From: Streptomyces sp. S.PB5 | Lineage (GTDB): Bacteria > Actinomycetota > Actinomycetes > Streptomycetales > Streptomycetaceae | NCBI RefSeq assembly: GCF_030403745.1 | Contig: NZ_JAQMWP010000010.1 | Location: 1 to 64,000 of the forward strand | Direction: 5' to 3' | DNA: 64,000 nucleotides | In this document: one piece after another, positions 27,722-35,172 of the stretch | Layout of the letters: each line of letters opens with the position of its first letter | Position numbering within the stretch: position 1 is the first letter of the stretch | Translations under genes and position numbers: made by a program | Notes under the pieces: generated by a model | What the model saw: only the letters and a program-made list of their open reading frames with translations | What the model was told of the DNA's origin: nothing | The model's database searches: none

Positions 27722-28353
27722 GCGGACATACCGAGGGTGAGCAGATGACGTCGGTCGTCGGCGACGAAATCGGAGGTCTCATAACCGGGCCGGACGAATT
27801 CGGGAGACGCGTGCAGAAGGACGGAGGTCTCGATTTCCCCCGCGTGCATGTCGGTGAGCAGCGAGGTGGCCACCCCCGCCCGCTCGCGTGCGGTCTCCCA
27901 GTCCTCCGCGGCCGGGAAGAGCGCCATCCGCTCGCCGCGCGCGGAGGATTCCTGAACGACGTTGCCCAGTACGTAGTTTCCGCCGTGCCCGTTGACCACC
28001 ACCAGGGCCTCGACGCCGGAGCGGCGGAGCGAAGCCGCTATGTCCCGTACCACCGAGTGAAGGGTCACCGAGGAGATGCTGACGGTTCCCGGCCACGCCG
28101 CGTGCTCGTGCGAGCAGGAGATCGTCACCGGAGGGAGCAGATGGACCGGGTACGCCGCGGCGATCTCCCGGGCGACGGCGCACGCGACCAGTGTGTCGGT
28201 CGCGAGCGGGAGGTACGGGCCGTGCTGTTCGAAGCTTCCGACGGGAAGGACGGCGACCTGTCGTGAGACACCCGCGCCCCGCGTCCGTACGTCTTCCGTG
28301 GTGTCCGCCGGCAACGTACCGTGCTCCGCCGACCGCGTTTGCGAACCACTCAT
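27553..28353 (-). CDS. Creatininase-family amidohydrolase (candidate FAPy deformylase)
   Basis: A 266-residue metal-dependent amidohydrolase. Expected metal ligands lie in LPVGSFEQHGPYLPLATDT (E, H, D), CSHEHAAWPG and VVNGHGGNY, with a Glu in DMHAGEIETS. The family includes creatininase, mycofactocin MftE and archaeal ArfB, which removes the formyl group from the FAPy nucleotide made by GTP cyclohydrolase III. It is divergent from a FAPy-type GTP cyclohydrolase II only 41 bp away, so deformylation of that product is the best guess. Its 3' end overlaps the membrane-protein gene by 169 bp. Confidence 0.85.
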   Translation of the reverse strand: MSGSQTRSAEHGTLPADTTEDVRTRGAGVSRQVAVLPVGSFEQHGPYLPLATDTLVACAVAREIAAAYPVHLLPPVTISCSHEHAAWPGTVSISSVTLHSVVRDIAASLRRSGVEALVVVNGHGGNYVLGNVVQESSARGERMALFPAAEDWETARERAGVATSLLTDMHAGEIETSVLLHASPEFVRPGYETSDFVADDRRHLLTLGMSAYTDSGVIGRPSLGSAEKGKALLASLADSFGAYFSLLTAEGSEGSEGDASADAGRG

Positions 28354-28394
28354 TCTTTCACGGCCTTTCGTCTCTGCTTAGGAACTCGAGAATC

Positions 28395-29054
28395 ATGACA
28401 GATAAAATTGGCGTACTCGGCAAGAAGTCTCCACAGCGCACGGGCGTCGAACGCGTCGTGAATGCTCCGCTGCCCACCGTGTACGGGGAATTCCGGGCGG
28501 TCGGGTACCTCGACCACGACCGCGGTGACGAGCAAGTGGCCCTGGTGCACGGCGAGATCGGCACGGAGGACGTCCTGGTCCGGCTGCACTCCGAATGCCT
28601 GACCGGTGACGCCTTCGGCTCCCGGCACTGCGAGTGCGGCGAGCAGCTGGACTCGGCGCTGCGGGCCGTCGTCGCCGAAGGCAGCGGCATCGTCGTCTAC
28701 CTGAGGGGCCACGAGGGCCGCGGCATCGGTCTGCTCGCCAAGCTGCGCGCGATGGCCCTGCAGGCGGAGGGCCTGGACACCGTCGAGGCGAACCTCGCCC
28801 TCGGCCTGCCGGTGGACGCCCGCGACTACGGGGTCGCCGCCGGGATGCTGCACGACCTGGGCGTGCAGTCGGTGCGGCTGATGTCCAACAACCCCGACAA
28901 GCGCGAGGCGTTGATGCAGCACGGCATCAAGGTCGCCGAGACCGTGCCGCTGCTGATACCGCCCTGCGAGAGCAACATCACCTATCTGCGCACCAAGCGG
29001 GAACGCCTCGACCACCATCTTCCGCACCTGGACGCGGTCGCGCACCTGTCCTGA
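28395..29054 (+). CDS. ribA: GTP cyclohydrolase II homologue of the FAPy-forming type (Met120)
   Basis: 219 residues. Zinc ligands C68, C79 and C81 (HSECLTG; RHCECGEQL) and the GTP-binding region RGHEGRGIGLLAKLRA are intact. Position 120, Tyr in canonical RibA (KIRAYALQ in E. coli, Tyr105), is Met here (KLRAMALQ). From memory, S. coelicolor SCO6655 has Met120 and stops at 2-amino-5-formylamino-6-ribosylamino-4(3H)-pyrimidinone 5'-phosphate (FAPy) instead of releasing formate. This is therefore unlikely to be the riboflavin enzyme; no other rib gene is adjacent. ATG 28395 has AGGA about 12 nt upstream. Confidence 0.93.
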   Translation: MTDKIGVLGKKSPQRTGVERVVNAPLPTVYGEFRAVGYLDHDRGDEQVALVHGEIGTEDVLVRLHSECLTGDAFGSRHCECGEQLDSALRAVVAEGSGIVVYLRGHEGRGIGLLAKLRAMALQAEGLDTVEANLALGLPVDARDYGVAAGMLHDLGVQSVRLMSNNPDKREALMQHGIKVAETVPLLIPPCESNITYLRTKRERLDHHLPHLDAVAHLS

Positions 29055-29121
29055 TTACGGGCACGGCAGTACGGACAGGAAGAGGGGGCGACGACCCCGA
29101 CACCCCCTGGGAGGCCCGCCC

Positions 29122-30267
29122 GTGAGACTGCAGGCAAACGCCGTCGTGATCGGCGGCGGAGTGATGGGCACCAGCATCGCCTACCATCTCGCCGCCGCCG
29201 GAGTCCGCGACGTGGTCCTCGTCGAACGGGACGAACTGGCCTCCGGTTCCACCTCGAAGGCGGCGGGCGGGGTGCGGGCCCAGTTCTCCGACGAGCTCAA
29301 CATCCAGCTCGGCGCCCGCAGCCTGGAGGCGTTCGGCCGGTTCGAGGAGGAGACCGGGTACGACATCGGCCTGCACCGATCCGGCTATCTGTTCCTGCTG
29401 TCGACGCCCGAGGACGTGGCCTCCTTCGAGGCGAGCGTGCGCCTGCAGAACGCGCTGGGCGTGCCCAGCCGCATGCTCACCGTCAAAGAGGCCCGCAAGC
29501 TCTCCCCGCTGATCCGCACCGAAGGACTGCTCGCCGCCGCCTTCTCGCCCGACGACGGCCACTGCACCCCCGAGGCCGTCGTCCACGGCTACGCCTCCGC
29601 CGCCCGCGCCCTGGGCGCCCGCATCCTGCGGCACACCGAGGTCACCGGCATCACCCGGCACGGCGGCACCATCACCGCCGTCGAGACCACCCTCGGCACC
29701 ATCGGCACCGGCACGGTGATCTGCGCGGCCGGCGCCTGGTCGCGGGCCGTCGGGAAGATGGCGGGCGTGGATCTGCCCGTCGAGCCGTTACGCCGCCAGA
29801 TCGCGGTCACCGAACCGGTCGAGGGCCTGCCACCGGGCCTCCCCTTCACCATCGACTTCGCCACGAGCCTCTACTTCCACCGCGAGGGACCCGGCCTCCT
29901 CCTCGGCATGTCCGACCCCGACGAACGCCCCGGCTTCGCCACCGACACCCACGACCGCTGGATCCCCCGCCTCGCCGCCGCCATGGAGCACCGCGCCCCG
30001 TCCCTCCTCGACCTGCGCCGCACGGGCGGCTGGGCGGGCCTGTACGAGGTCACCCCGGACCGCAACGCCCTGATCGGCGAGGCGACTTCGGTATCCCGCT
30101 TTCTGTATGCAACCGGCTTCTCGGGGCACGGCTTCCTCCAGGGACCGGCCGTCGGCGAGGTCGTCCGCGACCTGTGCCTGGGCCGCGTACCCTTCGTGGA
30201 CGTCAGCCCGTTGAACGCCGGCCGGTTCGCGGCCGACGCCCCGCGCCCGGAGGCCAACTGCGTATGA
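29122..30267 (+). CDS. FAD-dependent oxidoreductase (sarcosine/D-amino acid oxidase family)
   Basis: A 381-residue DAO-family flavoenzyme. The FAD-binding Rossmann motif is VVIGGGVMGTSIAYHLA near the N-terminus, followed by VERDELASGSTSKAAGGVRAQF. The FAD-contacting TGFSGHGFLQGPAVGE is near the C-terminus. Relatives oxidise secondary or D-amino acids such as sarcosine, proline or pipecolate. It opens a three-gene run with two saccharopine-dehydrogenase-like proteins (4-bp ATGA overlap with the first), so its substrate may be a lysine-derived secondary amine. GTG 29122 is preceded by GGGAGG. Confidence 0.85.
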   Translation: MRLQANAVVIGGGVMGTSIAYHLAAAGVRDVVLVERDELASGSTSKAAGGVRAQFSDELNIQLGARSLEAFGRFEEETGYDIGLHRSGYLFLLSTPEDVASFEASVRLQNALGVPSRMLTVKEARKLSPLIRTEGLLAAAFSPDDGHCTPEAVVHGYASAARALGARILRHTEVTGITRHGGTITAVETTLGTIGTGTVICAAGAWSRAVGKMAGVDLPVEPLRRQIAVTEPVEGLPPGLPFTIDFATSLYFHREGPGLLLGMSDPDERPGFATDTHDRWIPRLAAAMEHRAPSLLDLRRTGGWAGLYEVTPDRNALIGEATSVSRFLYATGFSGHGFLQGPAVGEVVRDLCLGRVPFVDVSPLNAGRFAADAPRPEANCV

Positions 30268-31325
30268 CCGAGCTCCACCTGTGGCTGCGCCACGAGGTCC
30301 GATCCACCGAACGGCGCACCCCCGTCGTGCCGTCCGACGCCCGGCGGCTCGTCGAGAGCGGGGTGACCCTGACGGTGGAGGACTCCCCGCAGCGGATCTT
30401 CCCCGTCGAGGAGTACGAGGCGGTCGGCGCCCGCGTCGCACCCGCGGGCTCCTGGGTGTCGGCGCCGACGGACGCGGTCGTCCTCGGTCTTAAGGAACTC
30501 CCGGACGCCCCCGCCGAGTTGCCGCACCGGCACATCTTCTTCGGGCACGCCTACAAGCAGCAGCCCGGTGCCGCGGAGCTCCTCGGCCGGTTCGCCGCCG
30601 GGGGAGGGGTCCTCCTCGACCTGGAGTACCTGGTCGACGACCACGGGCGCCGGCTCGCCGCCTTCGGCTACTGGGCCGGCTATCTGGGCGCCGCCCTGGC
30701 GGTGCTCCGACACCGGGGCCGGCTCGGCGCGCCGCTCGCGCCCACCTCCAAGGAGGAGCTCGACGAGACCCTCCGGCCCGCCGCCGGGGACGAGGAGTTC
30801 CGCGCGCTGGTGATCGGCGCACTGGGCCGCAGCGGCCGGGGCGCCCACGACGCCCTCCGGGAGGCCGGGATCGACCCCACCTGCTGGGACCTCGCCGAGA
30901 CCCGTGACCTGGACCGACGGGCCCTGCTGGACCACGACATGATGGTCAACTGCGTCCTCGCCACCACCCCGGTCCCGCCCTTCCTGAGGGAAGCTGACCT
31001 CGACGACCCCACCCGCCGGCTGCGCACCCTCTGCGACGTCACCTGTGACGTCGGCTCGCCCCTGAACGTGCTGCCGGTCTACGACCGCACCACCGAGTGG
31101 GACGACCCGGTACGCAGCCTCCGCAAGGAGCCCCCGCTGGACCTCATCGCCATCGACAACCTGCCGTCGCTCCTGCCGAAGGAGTCGAGCACCGACTTCT
31201 CCGGACAGCTGCTGCCCCTGCTGCTCGGCTTCGGGACCGGCGGGCCGTGGCAGCGAGCTCTGGACCGGTTCCATCGGACGTGCCGTGAACTCGGCATCGC
31301 GGAAGGGGAGTTGCGGGATGTCTGA
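30264..31325 (+). CDS. Saccharopine dehydrogenase-like protein (LYS1 type, NAD, lysine-forming)
   Basis: 353 residues with the alanine dehydrogenase/PNT-like fold of lysine-forming saccharopine dehydrogenase. The N-terminal LWLRHEVRSTERRTPVVPSDA holds the conserved Arg/Lys substrate site. HIFFGHAYKQQPG and the NAD-domain text LVIGALGRSGRGAHDALREAG also match, as does LCDVTCDVGSPLNVLPVYD. It should interconvert saccharopine with lysine plus 2-oxoglutarate. Its start overlaps the FAD enzyme stop, and its end overlaps the next gene by 8 bp. Confidence 0.88.
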   Translation: MTELHLWLRHEVRSTERRTPVVPSDARRLVESGVTLTVEDSPQRIFPVEEYEAVGARVAPAGSWVSAPTDAVVLGLKELPDAPAELPHRHIFFGHAYKQQPGAAELLGRFAAGGGVLLDLEYLVDDHGRRLAAFGYWAGYLGAALAVLRHRGRLGAPLAPTSKEELDETLRPAAGDEEFRALVIGALGRSGRGAHDALREAGIDPTCWDLAETRDLDRRALLDHDMMVNCVLATTPVPPFLREADLDDPTRRLRTLCDVTCDVGSPLNVLPVYDRTTEWDDPVRSLRKEPPLDLIAIDNLPSLLPKESSTDFSGQLLPLLLGFGTGGPWQRALDRFHRTCRELGIAEGELRDV

Positions 31326-32472
31326 GCTGGTTCCGGCGAGCGGCACCGTCCACTGGATCGGCACCGGGCTGTCCACGGGCAGCGGACTGGCCCGGCTGTG
31401 CGACACGGCCGAGCGGGTACGGGTGTGGCACCGCACCGAGGAGCGCGCGGCCGAGGCCCTCGGCCGGCTGGATCTCACCGGCCGCGCCGAGCCCCGCGCG
31501 TACACGCTCGACGCGCTCAGGAAGGACCTCGCGCCCGGGGACGTCGTGGTGTCGATGCTGCCCGCCCCGGAGCACGCCGGGATCCTGGCCGCCTGCGTCG
31601 CCCACAAGGCCCACTTCGCCTGCTCCAGCTATGTGTCCGACGCGGTCCTCGAGCAGGTGCCCGCGGCTGCCGCGGCCGGGATCACCGTCCTCACCGAGGC
31701 CGGGCTCGACCCGGGCATCGACCACCTCTTCGCCCACAGTCTGGTCTCCCGCGCCCGGGAGGCGATCGGCGACGGCACGGCGGCCTCCTACCGCCTCACC
31801 TCCTACTGCGGCGGCGTCCCGGCGGTGCCGAACGACTTCCGGTACCGGTTCAGCTGGGCACCTCTCGGGGTCCTCAACGCCTTGCGCTCGCCCGCCCGTT
31901 ACATCGAGGACGGTGCCGAGACCACCGTCGGGCGGCCGTGGGAGGCGACCCGGCGGCATGTCGTGGACGGTGAGGACTTCGAGGTCTACCCGAACCGCGA
32001 CAGCGTCCCGTTCGTCGAGCAGTACGGGATGCCGCCCGCCTGGAAGCCGCGGACCTTCGTACGGGGCACCCTGCGTCTGGAGGGCTGGCTGCGGGCCTGG
32101 GACGCCGTCCTCGAGGAGCTCAAGGGCGGCGACGACGCCCGGATCGCCGCGCTGGCAAGGGAGTTGGCGGCCGCCTACCCCACCACGGACGCCGATCGCG
32201 ACCGGGTCGTCCTCGCCGTGTCGCTCGATGTGCGCGGCCCGGAGGGGGAGGCCTGGTCGGGCAGCTATCTGCTGGACCTGGTGGGGGACGAGGAGGAGAG
32301 CGCGATGGCCCGCTGTGTCTCCCGCACCCTCGCCCTCGGCGTCGGCCACATCCTGGACGGCTCGCTGCCGCCCGGCCTGCACCGCGCCGCCGAGACGGCG
32401 GCCCGGTCGGAGGAGTGGCTGCGTGAACTCGCCCTGGAAGGAGTCGGGTTCACGCTGCGCGTCGACAGCTGA
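31318..32472 (+). CDS. Saccharopine dehydrogenase-like protein (LYS9 type, glutamate-forming)
   Basis: 384 residues. A short N-terminal Rossmann segment (VHWIGTGLSTGSGLARL) is followed by the saccharopine dehydrogenase C-terminal domain, including LTEAGLDPGIDHLFAHSLV and a fold-typical SYCGGVPAVPNDFRYRFSWAP. This type oxidises saccharopine to glutamate plus 2-aminoadipate semialdehyde. Together with the LYS1-type partner it would degrade lysine through saccharopine; running backwards to make an opine-like product is a less likely option. ATG 31318 overlaps the upstream gene. Confidence 0.87.
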   Translation: MSELVPASGTVHWIGTGLSTGSGLARLCDTAERVRVWHRTEERAAEALGRLDLTGRAEPRAYTLDALRKDLAPGDVVVSMLPAPEHAGILAACVAHKAHFACSSYVSDAVLEQVPAAAAAGITVLTEAGLDPGIDHLFAHSLVSRAREAIGDGTAASYRLTSYCGGVPAVPNDFRYRFSWAPLGVLNALRSPARYIEDGAETTVGRPWEATRRHVVDGEDFEVYPNRDSVPFVEQYGMPPAWKPRTFVRGTLRLEGWLRAWDAVLEELKGGDDARIAALARELAAAYPTTDADRDRVVLAVSLDVRGPEGEAWSGSYLLDLVGDEEESAMARCVSRTLALGVGHILDGSLPPGLHRAAETAARSEEWLRELALEGVGFTLRVDS

Positions 32473-32501
32473 TCGGTCGGCGGCCGACCAGATGACCGAT
32501 C
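32471..32501. terminator. Convergent hairpin
   Basis: GATCGGTC (32471-32478) pairs with GACCGATC (32494-32501), and an inner GGTCGG/CCGACC pairing is also possible. It overlaps both stop codons of the convergent saccharopine dehydrogenase and serine hydrolase genes. Confidence 0.5.
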
Positions 32502-33726
32502 AGTCGATCACGGCCTCGTGGACCAGCCGTCTGAGGTCCGGGTTGAGCTTCAGCGTCCTGGGCCGCACCTGTGTGTAGAACTGCACCGTCAGATCGCGGG
32601 CCGGATCGACCCAGAAGGTGGTGGAGGCGGCCCCGCTCCAGCCGAACGTGCCGGGGCTCGTGGGCGCGAGCGTGCGGTCGGGGTCGATCACCACGGAGAC
32701 GCTCAGGCCGAAGCCGATCCCGTCGTTGTTGGGCTCGTCGTGGGCCGGCTTGCTGCCGAAGGCACGCAGGTCGGCGCCGCCGGGAAGATGGTTCCTGGTC
32801 ATCAGGTCCACCGTCTCGGGGGCGAGCAGCCGGACGCCGTCGAGTTCGCCGCGGCGGCGCAGCAGCTCCATGAAGCGGTGCATGTCGTGCGCGGAGGCCG
32901 CCATGCCGCCGCTGCCGGACAGAAAGCGGGGCCGTCCGTGCAGCGGGAGCCCGGGGATCGCCTCGATGGAGCCGTCGTCCTTCTCGCCGTACAACTCCGA
33001 GAGCCTGCACGCCTGTTCGTCCGTCACGCAGAAGCCCGCGTCGGTCATCCCGAGCGGTCCGAAGATCCGCTCGGCGAAGAACTCGTCGAGCGGCTGCCCG
33101 GACACCACCTCGATGACCCGGCCCAGCACATTGGAGCTGACCGAGTAGTTCCACTCGGTCCCCGGCTCGAACTGCAGCGGCAGGCTCGCGTAGACGTCGA
33201 CCGTCTCGGCGAGCGTCGATCCCGGCACGACCGACGACTCCAGGTTGGCGTCGCGGTAGAGCGCGTCGACCGGGTGGGAGTGGTAGAAGGCGAAGGTGAG
33301 ACCCGCGGTGTGGGTCATCAAGTGCCGGACCAGCAGGGGCCGTTCGGCGGGCCGGGTGACGATGTCCGCGCCCGAGCCGCTCTCGTACACCCGCGCGTCC
33401 GCGAAGGCCGGCAGATGCCGGGCCACCGGGTCGTCCAGCGACAGCCTGCCCTCCTCCACCAGGGTCAGCGCGGCGACGGCGGTGACCGGCTTGGTCATCG
33501 AGTAGATCCGCCACAACGTGTCGCTCTCGACCGGAAGCCGAGCCGCCATGTCCCGCCGTCCATGGGACGTGACGTGGGCGATCCGGCCGCCGCGGGCGAC
33601 GGCCACGAGGAAGCCGGGCATCCGCTCCTCGTCGACGTAATGGGCGAAGTGCTGGTCGAGGCGGTCCAACGCCTTCCCGTCCAGCCCCACCTCACCCGGG
33701 TCGACCTCTTGTCGCAGCTGTGCCAT
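32500..33726 (-). CDS. Beta-lactamase-related serine hydrolase
   Basis: A 408-residue class C/EstB-like serine hydrolase without a signal peptide. The SxxK motif is S76-M-T-K79 in IYSMTKPV, and the YxN-equivalent is in WNYSVSSN. GTFGWSGAASTTFWVDP provides the third motif. Members act as carboxylesterases or D-amino-peptidases; the substrate is unknown. ATG 33726 has GGAGGAG close upstream, so the longer open frame from 33795 is not used. The gap 33727-33898 shows no gene or clear signal. Confidence 0.85.
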   Translation of the reverse strand: MAQLRQEVDPGEVGLDGKALDRLDQHFAHYVDEERMPGFLVAVARGGRIAHVTSHGRRDMAARLPVESDTLWRIYSMTKPVTAVAALTLVEEGRLSLDDPVARHLPAFADARVYESGSGADIVTRPAERPLLVRHLMTHTAGLTFAFYHSHPVDALYRDANLESSVVPGSTLAETVDVYASLPLQFEPGTEWNYSVSSNVLGRVIEVVSGQPLDEFFAERIFGPLGMTDAGFCVTDEQACRLSELYGEKDDGSIEAIPGLPLHGRPRFLSGSGGMAASAHDMHRFMELLRRRGELDGVRLLAPETVDLMTRNHLPGGADLRAFGSKPAHDEPNNDGIGFGLSVSVVIDPDRTLAPTSPGTFGWSGAASTTFWVDPARDLTVQFYTQVRPRTLKLNPDLRRLVHEAVID

Positions 33727-33898
33727 CGTGCTCCTCCGCTCGCTTTCGTCGAGGTGCGATCCGGCATACCCCGCCACACCGACCTCAGACCTCATCGTCG
33801 CTCAGGAACCCGGGTACGGATGCCCAGTTGACCTTGATCGGCCGTCGTGACGCGGAATCCGGCCGCCGGCACCGCCCCCGCGAGCACGAGACGCGGCC

Positions 33899-34486
33899 TC
33901 ACCCGTCCTCCGGCCCGAGGTGCGCATCGAGCACTGACCGCAGCAGGGGTACGAAGTCGTCCGAGCCCGTGGCCGGTTGGAGACCGCCCCGGCCCCACAG
34001 CTGGGCGATCCCGTGCAGGCTCGCCCACAACGCCCCCGCGACGAGACGGGCGTCGGCGTCGGGACGGACCCGGCCGACCAGTTCCACCAGCCGGGCGAAG
34101 AGGGGGAGGCCGGTGTCCCTGAGGCCCAGATGGCCGCTCTCCAGCAGATCATGACGGAACATCAGCTCGTACATGTCGGGGTTGTCGAGCGCGAACCGCA
34201 GATAGACGTGTCCGAGATCGGTGAGCCGGGCACGCGGAGTCGCCGTGTCGTCATCGGCCGCCACGCTCCTGCCCAGCTCGGCGAAGCCGCGGCGGGCGAT
34301 GGCCGACAGCAGCTCCAGATGGGTGGGGAAGTGGCGGCGGGGCGCGCCGTGCGAGACGCCTGCCCTCCGGGCGATCGCCCGCAGGGTGAGGGCCTGCACG
34401 CCCTCCCGGGCCAGCAGCTCCACGCCGGCCTCGACGAGACGGGCCCGCAGTCCGGCCTCGGGTTCGCAGGCGGACGATTCATGCAT
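33899..34486 (-). CDS. TetR/AcrR-family transcriptional regulator
   Basis: 195 residues. The N-terminal helix-turn-helix spans about 14-60 (ALTLRAIARRAGVSHGAPRRHFPTHLELLSAIA); the C-terminal half is a TetR_C-type ligand domain (YLRFALDNPDMYELMFRHDLL). ATG 34486 is used because the upstream GTG 34490-34492 abuts the operator. It is divergent from a PPOX-family oxidoreductase gene across 100 bp containing repeated TGTCTAC/GTAGACA half-sites, so it likely represses both itself and that gene. Confidence 0.88.
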   Translation of the reverse strand: MHESSACEPEAGLRARLVEAGVELLAREGVQALTLRAIARRAGVSHGAPRRHFPTHLELLSAIARRGFAELGRSVAADDDTATPRARLTDLGHVYLRFALDNPDMYELMFRHDLLESGHLGLRDTGLPLFARLVELVGRVRPDADARLVAGALWASLHGIAQLWGRGGLQPATGSDDFVPLLRSVLDAHLGPEDG

Positions 34487-34492
34487 GGACAC

Positions 34493-34523
34493 TGTCTACC
34501 AGCCGTCCGTAGACAGCGTCTAC
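34493..34523. promoter_or_regulatory. TetR operator: three alternating GTCTAC half-sites
   Basis: TGTCTAC (34493-34499), GTAGACA (34509-34515) and GTCTAC (34518-34523) give two overlapping palindromes. The second, GTAGAC-AG-CGTCTAC, is nearly gapless. The cluster is 7 bp from the TetR start codon, so bound repressor would block its promoter. TAGACA on the minus strand could itself be the -10 of a leaderless tetR transcript. Confidence 0.65.
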
Positions 34524-34586
34524 TCGCCTTTCGTGACAACTCCCCGCCCGGGAATGTGCACACCTCGTGCACCGGTTGACCAAGGC

Positions 34587-35036
34587 ATGACTCAGGACGC
34601 GACTCAGAACGCACTGCTCGGGCTGCTCTCCGAGGGCCACGGCGGGGTGCTCGTCACCCTCAAGCGCGACGGTCGGCCCCAGCTGTCGAACGTCAGTCAC
34701 GCCTACTACCCCGACGAGCGGATCATCCGGGTCTCCGTCACCGACGACCGTGCCAAGACACGGAACCTGCGGCGCGATCCGAGGGCCTCGTACCACGTGA
34801 CCGGTGCCGACCGGTGGGCGTACACGGTCGCCGAGGGGACGGCCGAGCTGTCGCCGGTGGCGGAGGACCCGTACGACGACACGGTGGAGGAGCTGATCCG
34901 GCTGTACCGCGACGTACTGGGCGAGCATCCGGACTGGGAGGACTACCGGGCGGCGATGGTGCGGGACCGGCGGCTGGTGCTGCGGCTGAAGGTGGAGCGG
35001 GCGTACGGGATTCCGGCGGGCGCCAACAAGGGGTAG
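34587..35036 (+). CDS. PPOX-class F420-dependent oxidoreductase
   Basis: A 149-residue split-barrel protein of the pyridoxamine-phosphate-oxidase-like superfamily. GGVLVTLKRDGRPQLSNVSHAYYPDERIIRVSVTDDRAKTRNLRRDPRASYHV is the characteristic core, followed by YTVAEGTAEL. In actinomycetes this subgroup usually binds F420 or FMN. ATG 34587 has CAAGG just upstream. It is divergent from, and probably controlled by, the adjacent TetR. Confidence 0.87.
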   Translation: MTQDATQNALLGLLSEGHGGVLVTLKRDGRPQLSNVSHAYYPDERIIRVSVTDDRAKTRNLRRDPRASYHVTGADRWAYTVAEGTAELSPVAEDPYDDTVEELIRLYRDVLGEHPDWEDYRAAMVRDRRLVLRLKVERAYGIPAGANKG

Positions 35037-35118
35037 ACGGGCCCTGCGGAGTCGTCGCGCCGGTCGGCGGTCACTCCGCGCATACCGGCCGTCCCTGAAG
35101 CCGGCGGCCGGGTGCTGT

Positions 35119-35163
35119 GCGAACGGGTGTGGTCCGACCAGGAGTCGGACCACACCCGTTCGC
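35119..35163. terminator. Bidirectional terminator hairpin
   Basis: A perfect 20-bp stem: 35119-35138 pairs with 35144-35163 around the loop CAGGA. It separates the convergent PPOX and UvrA-like genes. Confidence 0.88.
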
Positions 35164-35172
35164 GGGGTGTCC

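Noticed and set aside
21561..29054. Deazapurine (queuosine/toyocamycin-type) biosynthesis
   Set aside because: There is no GTP cyclohydrolase I, QueE or QueC, and the QueD-like protein lacks its catalytic residues.
29122..32472. Opine-metallophore biosynthesis (staphylopine-like) locus
   Set aside because: No nicotianamine-synthase-like gene is present and the two dehydrogenases match LYS1 and LYS9, not opine dehydrogenase; the ABC/MFS operon is 8 kb away.
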